Assembly (NCBI GenBank): GCA_009778655.1
Contig: WRFZ01000166.1
Span: 1 to 33,843 of the forward strand
Source: Candidatus Azobacteroides sp.
GTDB taxonomy: Bacteria > Bacteroidota > Bacteroidia > Bacteroidales > Azobacteroidaceae
DNA length: 33,843 nucleotides
Direction of reading: 5' to 3'
How positions within the stretch are numbered: the first letter of the stretch is position 1; every line of letters starts with the position of its first letter. Both the position numbers and the translations under genes were made by a program. Below the pieces are notes generated by a model. It did not search any database. It worked only from the letters and a program-made list of their open reading frames with translations, and had not been told where the DNA came from. Positions 7,916 through 15,871 of the stretch are shown here, piece by piece.

Positions 7916-8787
7916 TGGTCTTTGTGAATACTTCCTTCAGCCGGCTCCTCCGTATTATCCGGCTCCTCTGTATATCCCAAGGCAATCGCTTTTTTCCAAT
8001 CATTGATAGCGCTTTCTTTTTCGTGAAGCAAAAGTTTGGTGCGATACCTTATGACATAAAAGTAAGGATTCGGGGAATTATCGCCGGCTAAACGGATGGC
8101 TCGATTGATATCGGAAGAAGCTTTTCCCGGTTTTTTCATTAAAAGGTATAATTCGGCTCGGCCGGCATACAGATTAAAATTTTCCGGTTCCTTATCCAAA
8201 AGGTAGTTGTAAATTTTTTCAGCTTCTTCGTAATCGCCTCTGAACTTAGCTAAAGAGGCAAATCCGTTGCGGGCGTACAAGCTCTTCGGATTCAACTCAA
8301 GCATTCGTCTGAAATCCGCTTCAGCCCGATCAGTATTTTTGATTTGCAAATACAACAAACCGCGTTGATACAACGCTTCTTCGTTGTTCGGATTTTCTTC
8401 GAGCAAAGTGGAATAATCAATAATTGCATGCTCCGCTTGTCCCATTTCCGCAAACAAGGAAGCGCGCGATTCGAGGAAAACGGACTGTTTCGGAAATGTC
8501 CCCAACGCCGCCGTATAGGAGAGAATAGCTTCGTCGCGTTTGCCCAATCTTCGCTGAATTGTTCCCAGATTGTTTAATAAAAAAGGATTCAGAGGATTGT
8601 CCGGATCGTTTTTCAGAACAGCTTTCAATGCAATTTCGGCGGAATCCAAACGGTTTCGTTCTATGTAATCAAACGCTGAAGAAAGTCCGCCGAGGTCGTT
8701 CTGCGCCGATACATAAACATTTCCGAGCAAGAAAACAAGGACTGTTATTCCTGCCCGGAAATTTTTTTTCAAATACGATTTATTCAC
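7912..8787 (-). CDS. Exported tetratricopeptide-repeat protein
   Basis: A 291-residue protein with an N-terminal signal sequence (hydrophobic GITVLVFLLGNVYVSA, cleavage probably before QNDL). The rest is tandem TPR helices: recognisable units include LNNLGTIQRRLGKRDEAILS, EEALYQRGLLYLQIKNTDRA, LYARNGFASLAKFRGDYEEA and LYAGRAELYLLMKKPGKASS. TPR arrays bind other proteins; the partner here is unknown. It starts five bases after the rprY stop and so belongs to the rprX-rprY transcription unit, suggesting a periplasmic accessory or output role for that two-component system. The C-terminus is short and acidic (EEPDNTEEPAEGS). Confidence 0.85.
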   Translation of the reverse strand: MNKSYLKKNFRAGITVLVFLLGNVYVSAQNDLGGLSSAFDYIERNRLDSAEIALKAVLKNDPDNPLNPFLLNNLGTIQRRLGKRDEAILSYTAALGTFPKQSVFLESRASLFAEMGQAEHAIIDYSTLLEENPNNEEALYQRGLLYLQIKNTDRAEADFRRMLELNPKSLYARNGFASLAKFRGDYEEAEKIYNYLLDKEPENFNLYAGRAELYLLMKKPGKASSDINRAIRLAGDNSPNPYFYVIRYRTKLLLHEKESAINDWKKAIALGYTEEPDNTEEPAEGSIHKDQ

Positions 8788-8792
8788 GGATT

Positions 8793-9506
8793 TTATTTAA
8801 CCGGTACAACCGGTGCAATCAGTTTGTATCCTTTTCCGTGAATATTCATAATTTCCACTCGCGGGTCTTCTTTCAATAATTTCCGAAGCTTGGTAATATA
8901 TACGTCCATGCTGCGAGCGGCAAATTGATAGAAATCGGGATGAGGCTTCCAAATGGTATTGACTGCAAATTCCCGATCCAGAATATCATTCATATTGATG
9001 CACAAATGAGCCAACAATTCGCTTTCTTTGGTTGTCAGCTTTGTAGTTTCCTTACCATAGCTCAGTATTTGTTTCTGCGTGTCGAACAAGAATTTACCGA
9101 TATGAAACAAAGGAATTTCCTTGTTTTTCTTTCCGTTTATTCTTCGCATGATGGCTTCAATGCGCAACAAAAGCTCTTCCATGCTGAACGGCTTGGTCAG
9201 GTAATCATCGGCTCCGGCTTTGAATCCTTCCAATATGTCTTCTTTCAAATTTTTTGCTGTTAAAAAGATAATCGGGATTTCCGCATTCAATATACGAATT
9301 TCCTGAGCCAAAGTAAAGCCGTCTTTTTGAGGCATCATTACATCGAGAAGGCAAAAATCGTATTTTTTTTCGGGAAAAGCTCTTATCCCAACTTCTCCAT
9401 TCGGGAATAAATCGGCGTCAAATCCTTTGGCTTGTAAGTATTCTCTCAAGATCATTCCTAAATTTTCGTCGTCTTCACACATGAAGATCTTTACTTTTTC
9501 TTCCAT
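8793..9506 (-). CDS. rprY: OmpR-family response regulator, RprY type
   Basis: About 237 residues from the ATG at 9506; a GTG two codons upstream is less likely. The receiver domain (residues 5-120) has the acidic pair D12/D13, phosphoacceptor D55 in LLDVMMP, T83 and K105 (in TKPFS). The C-terminal part is a winged-helix DNA-binding domain of the OmpR/PhoB type, with LTTKESELLAHLC and RSMDVYITKLRKLL. The sequence closely follows the RprY protein I know from Bacteroides fragilis (EDDENLGM, REYLQAKG, LKEDILEGFK). RprY regulates stress and transport genes in that group. The cognate kinase gene lies 45 bases upstream and a TPR gene five bases downstream. Confidence 0.92.
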   Translation of the reverse strand: MEEKVKIFMCEDDENLGMILREYLQAKGFDADLFPNGEVGIRAFPEKKYDFCLLDVMMPQKDGFTLAQEIRILNAEIPIIFLTAKNLKEDILEGFKAGADDYLTKPFSMEELLLRIEAIMRRINGKKNKEIPLFHIGKFLFDTQKQILSYGKETTKLTTKESELLAHLCINMNDILDREFAVNTIWKPHPDFYQFAARSMDVYITKLRKLLKEDPRVEIMNIHGKGYKLIAPVVPVK

Positions 9507-9551
9507 AATCACATATTTTATTTACGTTTAAAATAACTTTTTCTCTCTTTT

Positions 9552-11111
9552 TTATTGAACATACGGTAAACAGATAATGAATTTGGTTCCGACGTTCAAC
9601 TCACTTTCCACTTTGATGGTACCATTCAGTTCGCTGACAACTTTTTTTACGTAAGCCAAACCCAAACCGAATCCTTTTACATCGTGCACATTTCCCGTAC
9701 TTACCCGATAAAAACGTTCAAAAATCTTTTTCAGATTTTCTTTTCTGATTCCGGCTCCGTTATCCCGAATGCTGATATAAATTTTATCATCTGCATTTTC
9801 CGTCCGGGCAACCAATTGCAACGGAACCTCCGGCTTACGGTATTTCACCGCATTTTCCATCAGATTGAAAAGGACGTTGGTAAAGTGCATTTCGTCCACA
9901 TAAATCATCGGTTCTATCGCTTCTAACTCTAATTCGAGCGATCCGCCGCATTTTTCAATTTGTATATCGAAAATTTGCGCCACTTTAAGCAATAAATCAT
10001 TGGCATCCAATTCTTTTATTTTCAGCGCCGAATGTCCGCCTCCCATCAAAGCCATCTGTAAGACTTTATCTATCAGAAATTGCAGACGTTTGGTCTCGTC
10101 TGTGATGGTTCGCGTAATCCGGATAAAAGAAGCCGATTTAGTCAGCGGGCCGGATTGTTCCAAAGTCGCTATCAGATTTTCGTCGCTAAGCATTTGTCCG
10201 GCAATTGAAATACTGGAAACCGGCGTTTTCAGCTCATGAGTCATGTTGCTGACAAAATCCCGGTTCATTTCGGATAAATGTCTTTGCCTTAATATAATAT
10301 AAAGCGTTGCCGTAAATACTGCCAACAAGAGCGCCGAAAAAGCAATGGACGGAATAATGAATTTAATGGAGTTTAATGCCGTTTGATTTTTCGCCGGAAA
10401 AGTAACTTGCAGCGTATATAATTTAGAAGCCGGATCGTTGGGAAACAGAATCTGAGAAAAAACTTTTTTCGGATCAAATATTTCAAAATCCGAGCTTTTA
10501 TAAACGACATTACGATTGTTATCAATTACCGCATATTGAAAAGGTAAAGCGATGTTGTTGTTTGCCAATGCTATTTCAATGTTAGTTTTTAATTGTTTAA
10601 ATTCTATCCTTTCTTCAATCGGTGTTTCATCGGCTTTCATCAGTTGACGAATTACTTCGCTCAGCAAATTTTCACTGTTGTAATACCGTTCGTACAATGA
10701 TTCTTGAATGGATTGCGATTGAGAATTTAAACTGCTTTTTCCCGCTCCGCGCACAGTACTTAATTGGGCCGTTATATTTTCTTCCGCATTAAGATCCGGC
10801 GGAGTGGTCCATTTTTCCGAACCCTTGAGTATCAGTTGTCTTTGTTCTTTTCCTAAAATATTGTCAATCGGAGAATTATTTTTACTTCCCGGTTTCTTCC
10901 CTAAATTCAATATCTGATCTTTCAAAAGCCGGGAAGCTTCATCCAAATCCAAACTGTGAGATACTTGAAACAAGCTTCTCTTAACAGCTGCCTCAAATTG
11001 TTCATCTTGAGTCGTTACGATTTCGCGAATGTAATTAATCTGCAAATATAACAACCCGCCGAAGGCAAAGATCATAACAATTACAAGTAGTTGAATGGCT
11101 GATTTTCTCAT
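9552..11111 (-). CDS. rprX: Sensor histidine kinase, RprX type
   Basis: A 519-residue membrane kinase. Transmembrane helix 1 spans about residues 6-26 and helix 2 about 249-275, leaving a periplasmic sensor region of about 220 residues that is rich in glutamine, serine and asparagine. The HisKA domain carries the phosphorylated histidine H292 in MTHELKTPVSS. The ATPase domain shows the N box (FNLMENAVKYRKP), G1 (DNGAGI) and G2 (GFGLGLAYVKKVV). It is partnered with the adjacent RprY-type regulator. Start ATG at 11111; a good -7 box lies about 30 bases upstream. What it senses cannot be read from the sequence. Confidence 0.92.
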   Translation of the reverse strand: MRKSAIQLLVIVMIFAFGGLLYLQINYIREIVTTQDEQFEAAVKRSLFQVSHSLDLDEASRLLKDQILNLGKKPGSKNNSPIDNILGKEQRQLILKGSEKWTTPPDLNAEENITAQLSTVRGAGKSSLNSQSQSIQESLYERYYNSENLLSEVIRQLMKADETPIEERIEFKQLKTNIEIALANNNIALPFQYAVIDNNRNVVYKSSDFEIFDPKKVFSQILFPNDPASKLYTLQVTFPAKNQTALNSIKFIIPSIAFSALLLAVFTATLYIILRQRHLSEMNRDFVSNMTHELKTPVSSISIAGQMLSDENLIATLEQSGPLTKSASFIRITRTITDETKRLQFLIDKVLQMALMGGGHSALKIKELDANDLLLKVAQIFDIQIEKCGGSLELELEAIEPMIYVDEMHFTNVLFNLMENAVKYRKPEVPLQLVARTENADDKIYISIRDNGAGIRKENLKKIFERFYRVSTGNVHDVKGFGLGLAYVKKVVSELNGTIKVESELNVGTKFIICLPYVQ

Positions 11112-11139
11112 GGATAATTAATGCTCATAAATTAGATAG

Positions 11140-11174
11140 CAAAGTAACGGTTTTTTTCTTTAACATTTATCAAA
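11140..11174 (-). promoter_or_regulatory. Probable promoter of the rprX-rprY-TPR operon
   Basis: On the minus strand TTTG is followed by 23 bases and TTACTTTG, a near-consensus Bacteroidota -7 box (TA replaced by TT). The spacing is at the upper end of the usual range. Confidence 0.5.
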
Positions 11175-11266
11175 AAAAACTCAAAAAAGGAGTGAATTAT
11201 AAATAAATGTTTTTAACAAAACGGACGAAATGTTAATTTATTGAGTGGGAATGTTAAAATTTTATT

Positions 11267-12334
11267 TCAACTTATTTTCAGATTGCTTAACAACGCCACA
11301 TAACGAGTGATTGCATCGGCAATTTCTTCGAGAAAAATAAATTCATCCGCCGTATGGGATCGAGCGGATTTTCCCGGTCCGATCTTTAAAGAAGGAAAGC
11401 GCATAAATGCTTGATCCGATAAAGTCGGCGAACCGAACGGTATCATGCCCGATTCGATTGCTCGTCGAACCAAAGGATGTTCCGGCGCTATCCGCGATGA
11501 ATTTAAGCGGAAAGAACGCGCCCGGACTTCGGCCCCACAGGCGCCGGATATGGTTTCAAAAAGCGTTTCATTTGTATAAAATTCATTGGTTCGAATATCA
11601 ACCGTAAATTTACACTCATCGGGAATTACGTTGTGTTGTATTCCGGCTTGTATTCCGGTTACGGTCATTTTCACGGGACCCAACAGAGGACTTACCAAAG
11701 GGAAACGATGATTCCTAAACCAATCAATCGCCGGGATTGCTTTATAAATAGCATTTTCTCCTTCTTCTCGAGCTGCATGTCCCGCTTTTCCGTAAACGAC
11801 GCCGTCTAAAACCATCAGTCCTTTTTCGGCAATGGCCGGTTGCATCGAAGTCGGCTCTCCCACCACTCCCAAATCAATGGGCGGCAATTCGGGTAAAACA
11901 GATTCAATACCGTTCTTTCCCGATATTTCTTCTTCGCAAGAAGCCAAAAAAATGAAATTGTTTTCTTGTTCCGTTTGTGTTAAAATCAAAAACGCTTGAA
12001 GCAGAGAGACTACGGAAGCGCCGGCATCGTTGCTGCCCAAGCCGTAGAGTTTACCGGTTTCTTCGGTCGGCCGGAAAGGATCTTTTGTCCAACCGGCTGC
12101 CGGTTTTACCGTATCAATATGTGAATTAAGAAGTATAGTCGGTTTTTGACTATTCCGATTCGGTGAAAATAACCAAATATTATTTCCTTTTCGTTGAGGA
12201 AACAATTTTTTTTCTTTTAGCGTAATTTCTAAGAAATCAGCCAATTGATTTTCTTCTCCGCTGACGGAAGGTATGGAAATGAGTTGTTTTAACAAATCAA
12301 CCGCATCATAAAAAAAAGAAACGTCTCTATTCAT
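11267..12334 (-). CDS. M20-family deacylase, ArgE/DapE type (probable acyl-ornithine or acyl-citrulline deacylase)
   Basis: A 355-residue zinc peptidase-fold enzyme that removes an N-acyl group. Metal and catalytic motifs are in order: SHIDTVKP (H72, D74), GLGSNDAGAS (bridging aspartate D103), ASCEEEISG (catalytic and metal glutamates within E134-E136), the GEPTS glutamate near residue 158, and a C-terminal SARSHTADEF with the last histidine. The dimerisation lid region lies near residues 170-280. In Bacteroidota the ArgE-like enzyme of arginine synthesis acts on N-acetyl or N-succinyl-citrulline; that substrate is inferred from the phylum, not seen here. No other arg genes are in the window. 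It is divergent from an acyl-CoA ligase gene. Confidence 0.85.
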   Translation of the reverse strand: MNRDVSFFYDAVDLLKQLISIPSVSGEENQLADFLEITLKEKKLFPQRKGNNIWLFSPNRNSQKPTILLNSHIDTVKPAAGWTKDPFRPTEETGKLYGLGSNDAGASVVSLLQAFLILTQTEQENNFIFLASCEEEISGKNGIESVLPELPPIDLGVVGEPTSMQPAIAEKGLMVLDGVVYGKAGHAAREEGENAIYKAIPAIDWFRNHRFPLVSPLLGPVKMTVTGIQAGIQHNVIPDECKFTVDIRTNEFYTNETLFETISGACGAEVRARSFRLNSSRIAPEHPLVRRAIESGMIPFGSPTLSDQAFMRFPSLKIGPGKSARSHTADEFIFLEEIADAITRYVALLSNLKIS

Positions 12335-12348
12335 AAATAGGAATAAAC

Positions 12349-12382
12349 TTGCTGCAAAGTTAGAATAAAAATTGTATATTTG
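12349..12382 (+). promoter_or_regulatory. Promoter of the 12405 acyl-CoA ligase gene
   Basis: TTG at 12349-12351, 23 bases, then TATATTTG at 12375-12382, an exact -7 consensus. The box ends 22 bases before the ATG at 12405, which rules out the longer frame that begins inside it. Confidence 0.7.
12355..12362 (-). promoter_or_regulatory. -7 box of a divergent promoter for the M20 deacylase gene
   Basis: On the minus strand TAACTTTG matches the Bacteroidota -7 consensus and lies 21 bases before the deacylase ATG. No clear -33 TTG is seen at the usual distance. It lies within the spacer of the opposite promoter, so the two promoters overlap. Confidence 0.45.
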
Positions 12383-12404
12383 CAGGCTGTTTTTAAATAT
12401 AGAA

Positions 12405-14216
12405 ATGGAATATTATCATCTTTCACAATTGGTTCATCAACACGCCCTGCAATTCGGAGATCAAGAGGCGTTAAAAATGCGCGATAAAACAACCGGCATT
12501 TGGTCTTCGGTTTCATGGGAAGATTTCTCAAAGAAGATTATTGCCGTTGCTCGGTCCATGTGTCATACCGGCGTCAAGCCGCACGCCAACATCGGTATTT
12601 ATGCTCAAAACATGGTTGAATGCTTATATGTTGATTTCGGCGCTTTTGCCAACCGGGCAGTTGTAGTTCCCATGTATGCGACCGCTTCGATTCCGCAAAT
12701 AACGTATATGATTGAAGAAGCGGAAATTCAATTATTGTTTGTAGGCGAACAGCAACAATACGATAATGCGTGGCAGGTGTTCCAAACCAGTAATTTTCTG
12801 AAGCAGATCATTATTTTGGATAATAGCGTAACTAAAGCTCCACAGGATAAAACATCCATGTATTTTGATTATTTCAGCTCGCCGAAAAATCGCTCCTCTC
12901 AAGATATGATTGCGGTGGATAAGCGGATGAAAGAAGCACGAGACGAAGATGTCGCCCATATTATTTATACTTCCGGGACAACCGGAGAACCCAAAGGGGC
13001 AATTTTAACTCACAATAACTACATGGAAGCTTTTCGGTTGCACGATATACGGTTGTCTTATCTTCCGCAACGATTTCTTTCCATCAGTTTTCTGCCGTTA
13101 GCGCATGTTTTTGAAAAAGCATGGTCGTTTTATTGTTTGCATCTCGGTTGTACGGTGGCGGTTAATTTGGATCCGAAAGAAATAACGACTTCCATTAAAG
13201 AAATCAAACCGGAAGCGATGTGTGGCGTTCCGCGTTTTTGGGAAAAAGTATATGCCGGCGTTCAAGAAAAAATCGAAAGTTCGAATTTTATTGCAAGAGC
13301 CATTTATCATAATGCGGTTAATACGGGAAGAAAATACAACTTGGATTGCCTCAACAACGGGAAAAAACCGTCCCCGTTTTTGAAGTGGAAATATAATCTT
13401 TATTCCAAGACTATTTATTCCAAGTTAAAAAAAGTATTGGGTATGGAGAGAGCAGCCATTTTTCCTTGCGCCGGAGCCATGCTTTCCGAAAAGATCGTTG
13501 CGTTTCTACGTTCGGTGGACATTCCGTTGGTGTACGGTTACGGATTGACCGAAACAACGGCGACCGTCAGTTGTTTTCCTCCGACCGATTTTGAATTGGG
13601 AACCGTCGGAAAAGTAATGCCAGACTTGGAAGTGCGGATCGGTGAAGATAATGAAATTCAAATCAAAGGAAAAACGATTACGAGCGGTTACTACAAGAAG
13701 CCGCAGGAAACCGCTGCCGTATTCACCGAAGACGGATGGTTTAGAACCGGAGATGCCGGAAGTTTAACCGAAAAAAACGGTATTGTCTTGACGGATAGAA
13801 TCAAAGATTTATATAAAACCTCCAATGGAAAATACATTGCTCCGCAACAATTGGAAGGTCGGCTGCTGGACGACAAATATATTGAAGGAGCTATCATTAT
13901 CGGCGATCAAAGAAAATATGTCAGCGCATTGATTATTCCCGCGTTTGATGATCTGAAAAAATATGCTTCCGAACAAGGAATCCGATTTGAGGATGTTCAG
14001 GAATTGTGTCGTAACCGTACCATTATCGAATTATACGAAACCCGTATTAAATCTATGCAGAATGAATTTGCCAATTATGAGCAAATCAAGCGATTCACGC
14101 TGTTGCCCGAACCGTTTACAATTGATACGGGAGAATTAACGGATACACTCAAAATGAGGCGGTTATTTATCGCCGAGAAATACAAGGACATTATTGATAA
14201 AATGTATGAGGAATAG
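12405..14216 (+). CDS. Long-chain fatty-acid-CoA ligase (AMP-forming)
   Basis: About 603 residues from the ATG at 12405. This ANL-superfamily enzyme activates a fatty acid with ATP to an acyl adenylate and then transfers it to CoA. The P-loop-like motif YTSGTTGEPKG is at about residues 188-198, followed by the acyl-binding core, YGLTETTATVSCFPP (A5 motif), GWFRTGDAG (A7) and DRIKDLYKTSNGKYIAPQQ (A8/hinge with the C-terminal lysine region). Length and motifs fit the FadD/FAA-type long-chain group common in Bacteroidota. A second, shorter member is encoded at 29496. It is divergent from the M20 deacylase gene. The exact chain length of the substrate is not predictable. Confidence 0.9.
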   Translation: MEYYHLSQLVHQHALQFGDQEALKMRDKTTGIWSSVSWEDFSKKIIAVARSMCHTGVKPHANIGIYAQNMVECLYVDFGAFANRAVVVPMYATASIPQITYMIEEAEIQLLFVGEQQQYDNAWQVFQTSNFLKQIIILDNSVTKAPQDKTSMYFDYFSSPKNRSSQDMIAVDKRMKEARDEDVAHIIYTSGTTGEPKGAILTHNNYMEAFRLHDIRLSYLPQRFLSISFLPLAHVFEKAWSFYCLHLGCTVAVNLDPKEITTSIKEIKPEAMCGVPRFWEKVYAGVQEKIESSNFIARAIYHNAVNTGRKYNLDCLNNGKKPSPFLKWKYNLYSKTIYSKLKKVLGMERAAIFPCAGAMLSEKIVAFLRSVDIPLVYGYGLTETTATVSCFPPTDFELGTVGKVMPDLEVRIGEDNEIQIKGKTITSGYYKKPQETAAVFTEDGWFRTGDAGSLTEKNGIVLTDRIKDLYKTSNGKYIAPQQLEGRLLDDKYIEGAIIIGDQRKYVSALIIPAFDDLKKYASEQGIRFEDVQELCRNRTIIELYETRIKSMQNEFANYEQIKRFTLLPEPFTIDTGELTDTLKMRRLFIAEKYKDIIDKMYEE

Positions 14217-14257
14217 GAAAGATTGAAAACTCCGATGAAATAGAGATTTTAAAAAAA

Positions 14258-14270
14258 GTACTGCAAGTAC
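14258..14270 (+). terminator. Weak hairpin after the acyl-CoA ligase gene
   Basis: GTACT and AGTAC pair around the 3-base loop GCA, with an A run on the 5' side and CCTATTATTTA on the 3' side. Five base pairs only, so a terminator role is a weak suggestion. The rest of 14217-14428 holds no recognisable gene. Confidence 0.3.
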
Positions 14271-14428
14271 CTATTATTTAGTTATATTCCAAATTCCGTT
14301 CAATTGCCTTTATTTCAAGAGATGGAACGCTTGAAGCCTCTAAAGCATTATATACATGGGAATTAGTATCCCTCACGGAATTTAAAATGTTATTAATCCA
14401 TTTTATATTTCGCTTGAAAATAATAAAT

Positions 14429-15049
14429 ATGAAAGCTTTGCATAAATATGGATTTCTTATCTTGCTTACGATTACATTAGCTGACTGTGCATCACATAAA
14501 AAAACTATGTACAATATATTAAATGATTTAAAACAAAATAATAATAATGAAAAATTTGATATAGATTTATTTAATAATAATAGAAATGATAATTCATATA
14601 TTTATACATCTGAAAATGGTTCCGTTATTGAAATAGTTGGTGATAAGAATATTGGAGTTAATGAATTACAATATCCGGTAAATAAATTATATACTATCCA
14701 AAAAATATTTTATCCTAATTTAAATATAAAATATAAAGGATTTAATCTTAAGGGAGTAAAAATTGGTAAAGGGGATTATTATGATGAATATGGAAACATA
14801 ACAGTTAAAAATGAAGATGAGAAATTTGGAAAATTCGACTATAATCAATTAATTCTGTTTTTAGATAAAAAGGGTTATGTTGATATTCAAAAGGGAAATT
14901 GGAAAAATGTTGTTGATATAGAATTTGACAATGACAATGATAAAAAATTATGGAAAGTCTATATAAATGATGGAATTCCAAGACAACTTGTTATTGATGG
15001 AAATTCGGGTAAAATTATCAGAACGAATAGAATATATGTATATGAATAA
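14429..15049 (+). CDS. Orphan AT-rich lipoprotein
   Basis: About 206 residues from the ATG at 14429. The N-terminus MKALHKYGFLILLTITLADC has a lipobox-like LADC with the cysteine at position 20, so the protein is probably a lipoprotein. The mature part is rich in asparagine, aspartate, lysine and tyrosine and shows no family I recognise. The C-terminal region (LWKVYINDGIPRQLVIDG, NSGKII) could be a small beta-sandwich or a PepSY-like fold. Base composition is clearly more AT-rich than the neighbours, with many AAT/AAA/ATA codons, suggesting recent acquisition. An upstream ATG at 14387 would put extra residues before the signal sequence and is less likely. It stands between genes with which it shows no functional link. 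Confidence 0.7.
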   Translation: MKALHKYGFLILLTITLADCASHKKTMYNILNDLKQNNNNEKFDIDLFNNNRNDNSYIYTSENGSVIEIVGDKNIGVNELQYPVNKLYTIQKIFYPNLNIKYKGFNLKGVKIGKGDYYDEYGNITVKNEDEKFGKFDYNQLILFLDKKGYVDIQKGNWKNVVDIEFDNDNDKKLWKVYINDGIPRQLVIDGNSGKIIRTNRIYVYE

Positions 15050-15213
15050 TTTCATGTAATTCAGAGAAAGAATATGATTATTAAGTCTAAATTGCGTTTG
15101 CTTCTGTTATTATATAATTTTCGGAAATAACTTACTCGTATATCGTTATTCATTGACACTTTCCTTTTTGGCAAAAAATTGTTTTTTGGGGGGATTTGAA
15201 ACAAATTTTTTTG

Positions 15214-15221
15214 TATTTTTG
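15214..15221 (+). promoter_or_regulatory. -7 box upstream of the flavoprotein gene
   Basis: TATTTTTG matches the Bacteroidota -7 consensus, 20 bases before the ATG at 15242. A TTTG at 15195-15198 lies 15 bases upstream, shorter than the usual spacing, so the -33 element is uncertain. Confidence 0.5.
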
Positions 15222-15241
15222 CAACTTTAAATACAATCATT

Positions 15242-15865
15242 ATGAATGTTTTATTAATCAATGGCAGTCCGCGCAAAAAAGGATGTACCTTTACCGCATT
15301 ATCGGAGATAGCGGGAGAATTGGAAAAACAGGGAATCGCAACAAGCATTTTCCATATAGGAACAAAAGCTATCCGTGGTTGCATCGCTTGTCAAAAGTGT
15401 AAAGAAACCGGTTATTGTTCCTATTCCGGCGATCCGGTCAATGAATGTATAGATTTAATGAAAAAAGCGGATGGCATAATTGTCGGCTCGCCTGTATATT
15501 ACGCATCGCCTAATGGGGCTTTGCTGGCATTGTTGGACCGTGTATTTTACGCGAGCAGTAACGCCTTTGCATACAAACCTGCCACCGCAATAGTCAGTTG
15601 CCGCAGAAGCGGATCTACTTCTTCATTTGATGTGTTGAACAAATATTTTACTATTTCAAATATGCCTGTGGTTTCTTCCCAATACTGGAATCAGGTTCAC
15701 GGAAATACGCCCGAAGAAGTACGGCAAGATTTGGAAGGTATGCAGGGATTGCGAACATTGGGACGAAATATGGCCTGGCTGTTGAAATGTATAGATGCAA
15801 CAAAGGAAACCATTCCCCATCCTAAACCCGAACCGGTCAGACAAAGGACAAATTTTATACGGTAG
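15242..15865 (+). CDS. NADPH-dependent FMN reductase / flavodoxin-fold protein
   Basis: A 207-residue flavodoxin-fold oxidoreductase. The FMN phosphate-binding loop NGSPRKKGCTFTAL occupies residues 7-20. A cysteine-rich segment GCIACQKCKETGYC follows near residues 44-57, as in the iron-sulfur-flavoprotein-like branch; whether a cluster is bound is unknown. GIIVGSPVYYASPNG around residues 79-93 is the second flavin-contacting loop. Such proteins reduce quinones, nitro compounds or other electron acceptors; the substrate is not predictable. The start at 15242 follows a promoter-like -7 box. The metallophosphoesterase gene starts six bases after its stop, so the two form an operon. Confidence 0.88.
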   Translation: MNVLLINGSPRKKGCTFTALSEIAGELEKQGIATSIFHIGTKAIRGCIACQKCKETGYCSYSGDPVNECIDLMKKADGIIVGSPVYYASPNGALLALLDRVFYASSNAFAYKPATAIVSCRRSGSTSSFDVLNKYFTISNMPVVSSQYWNQVHGNTPEEVRQDLEGMQGLRTLGRNMAWLLKCIDATKETIPHPKPEPVRQRTNFIR

Positions 15866-15871
15866 ATATTA

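Noticed and set aside
12372-12404. Longer N-terminus for the first acyl-CoA ligase
   Set aside because: The frame would begin with TTG within the promoter -7 region; the ATG at 12405 gives the family's usual start.
14278-14514. A 78-codon minus-strand frame covering the upstream region of the AT-rich lipoprotein
   Set aside because: No recognisable motif, overlaps the signal sequence of a better-supported gene, and the AT-rich composition produces random open frames poorly but not negligibly; no start or promoter evidence.
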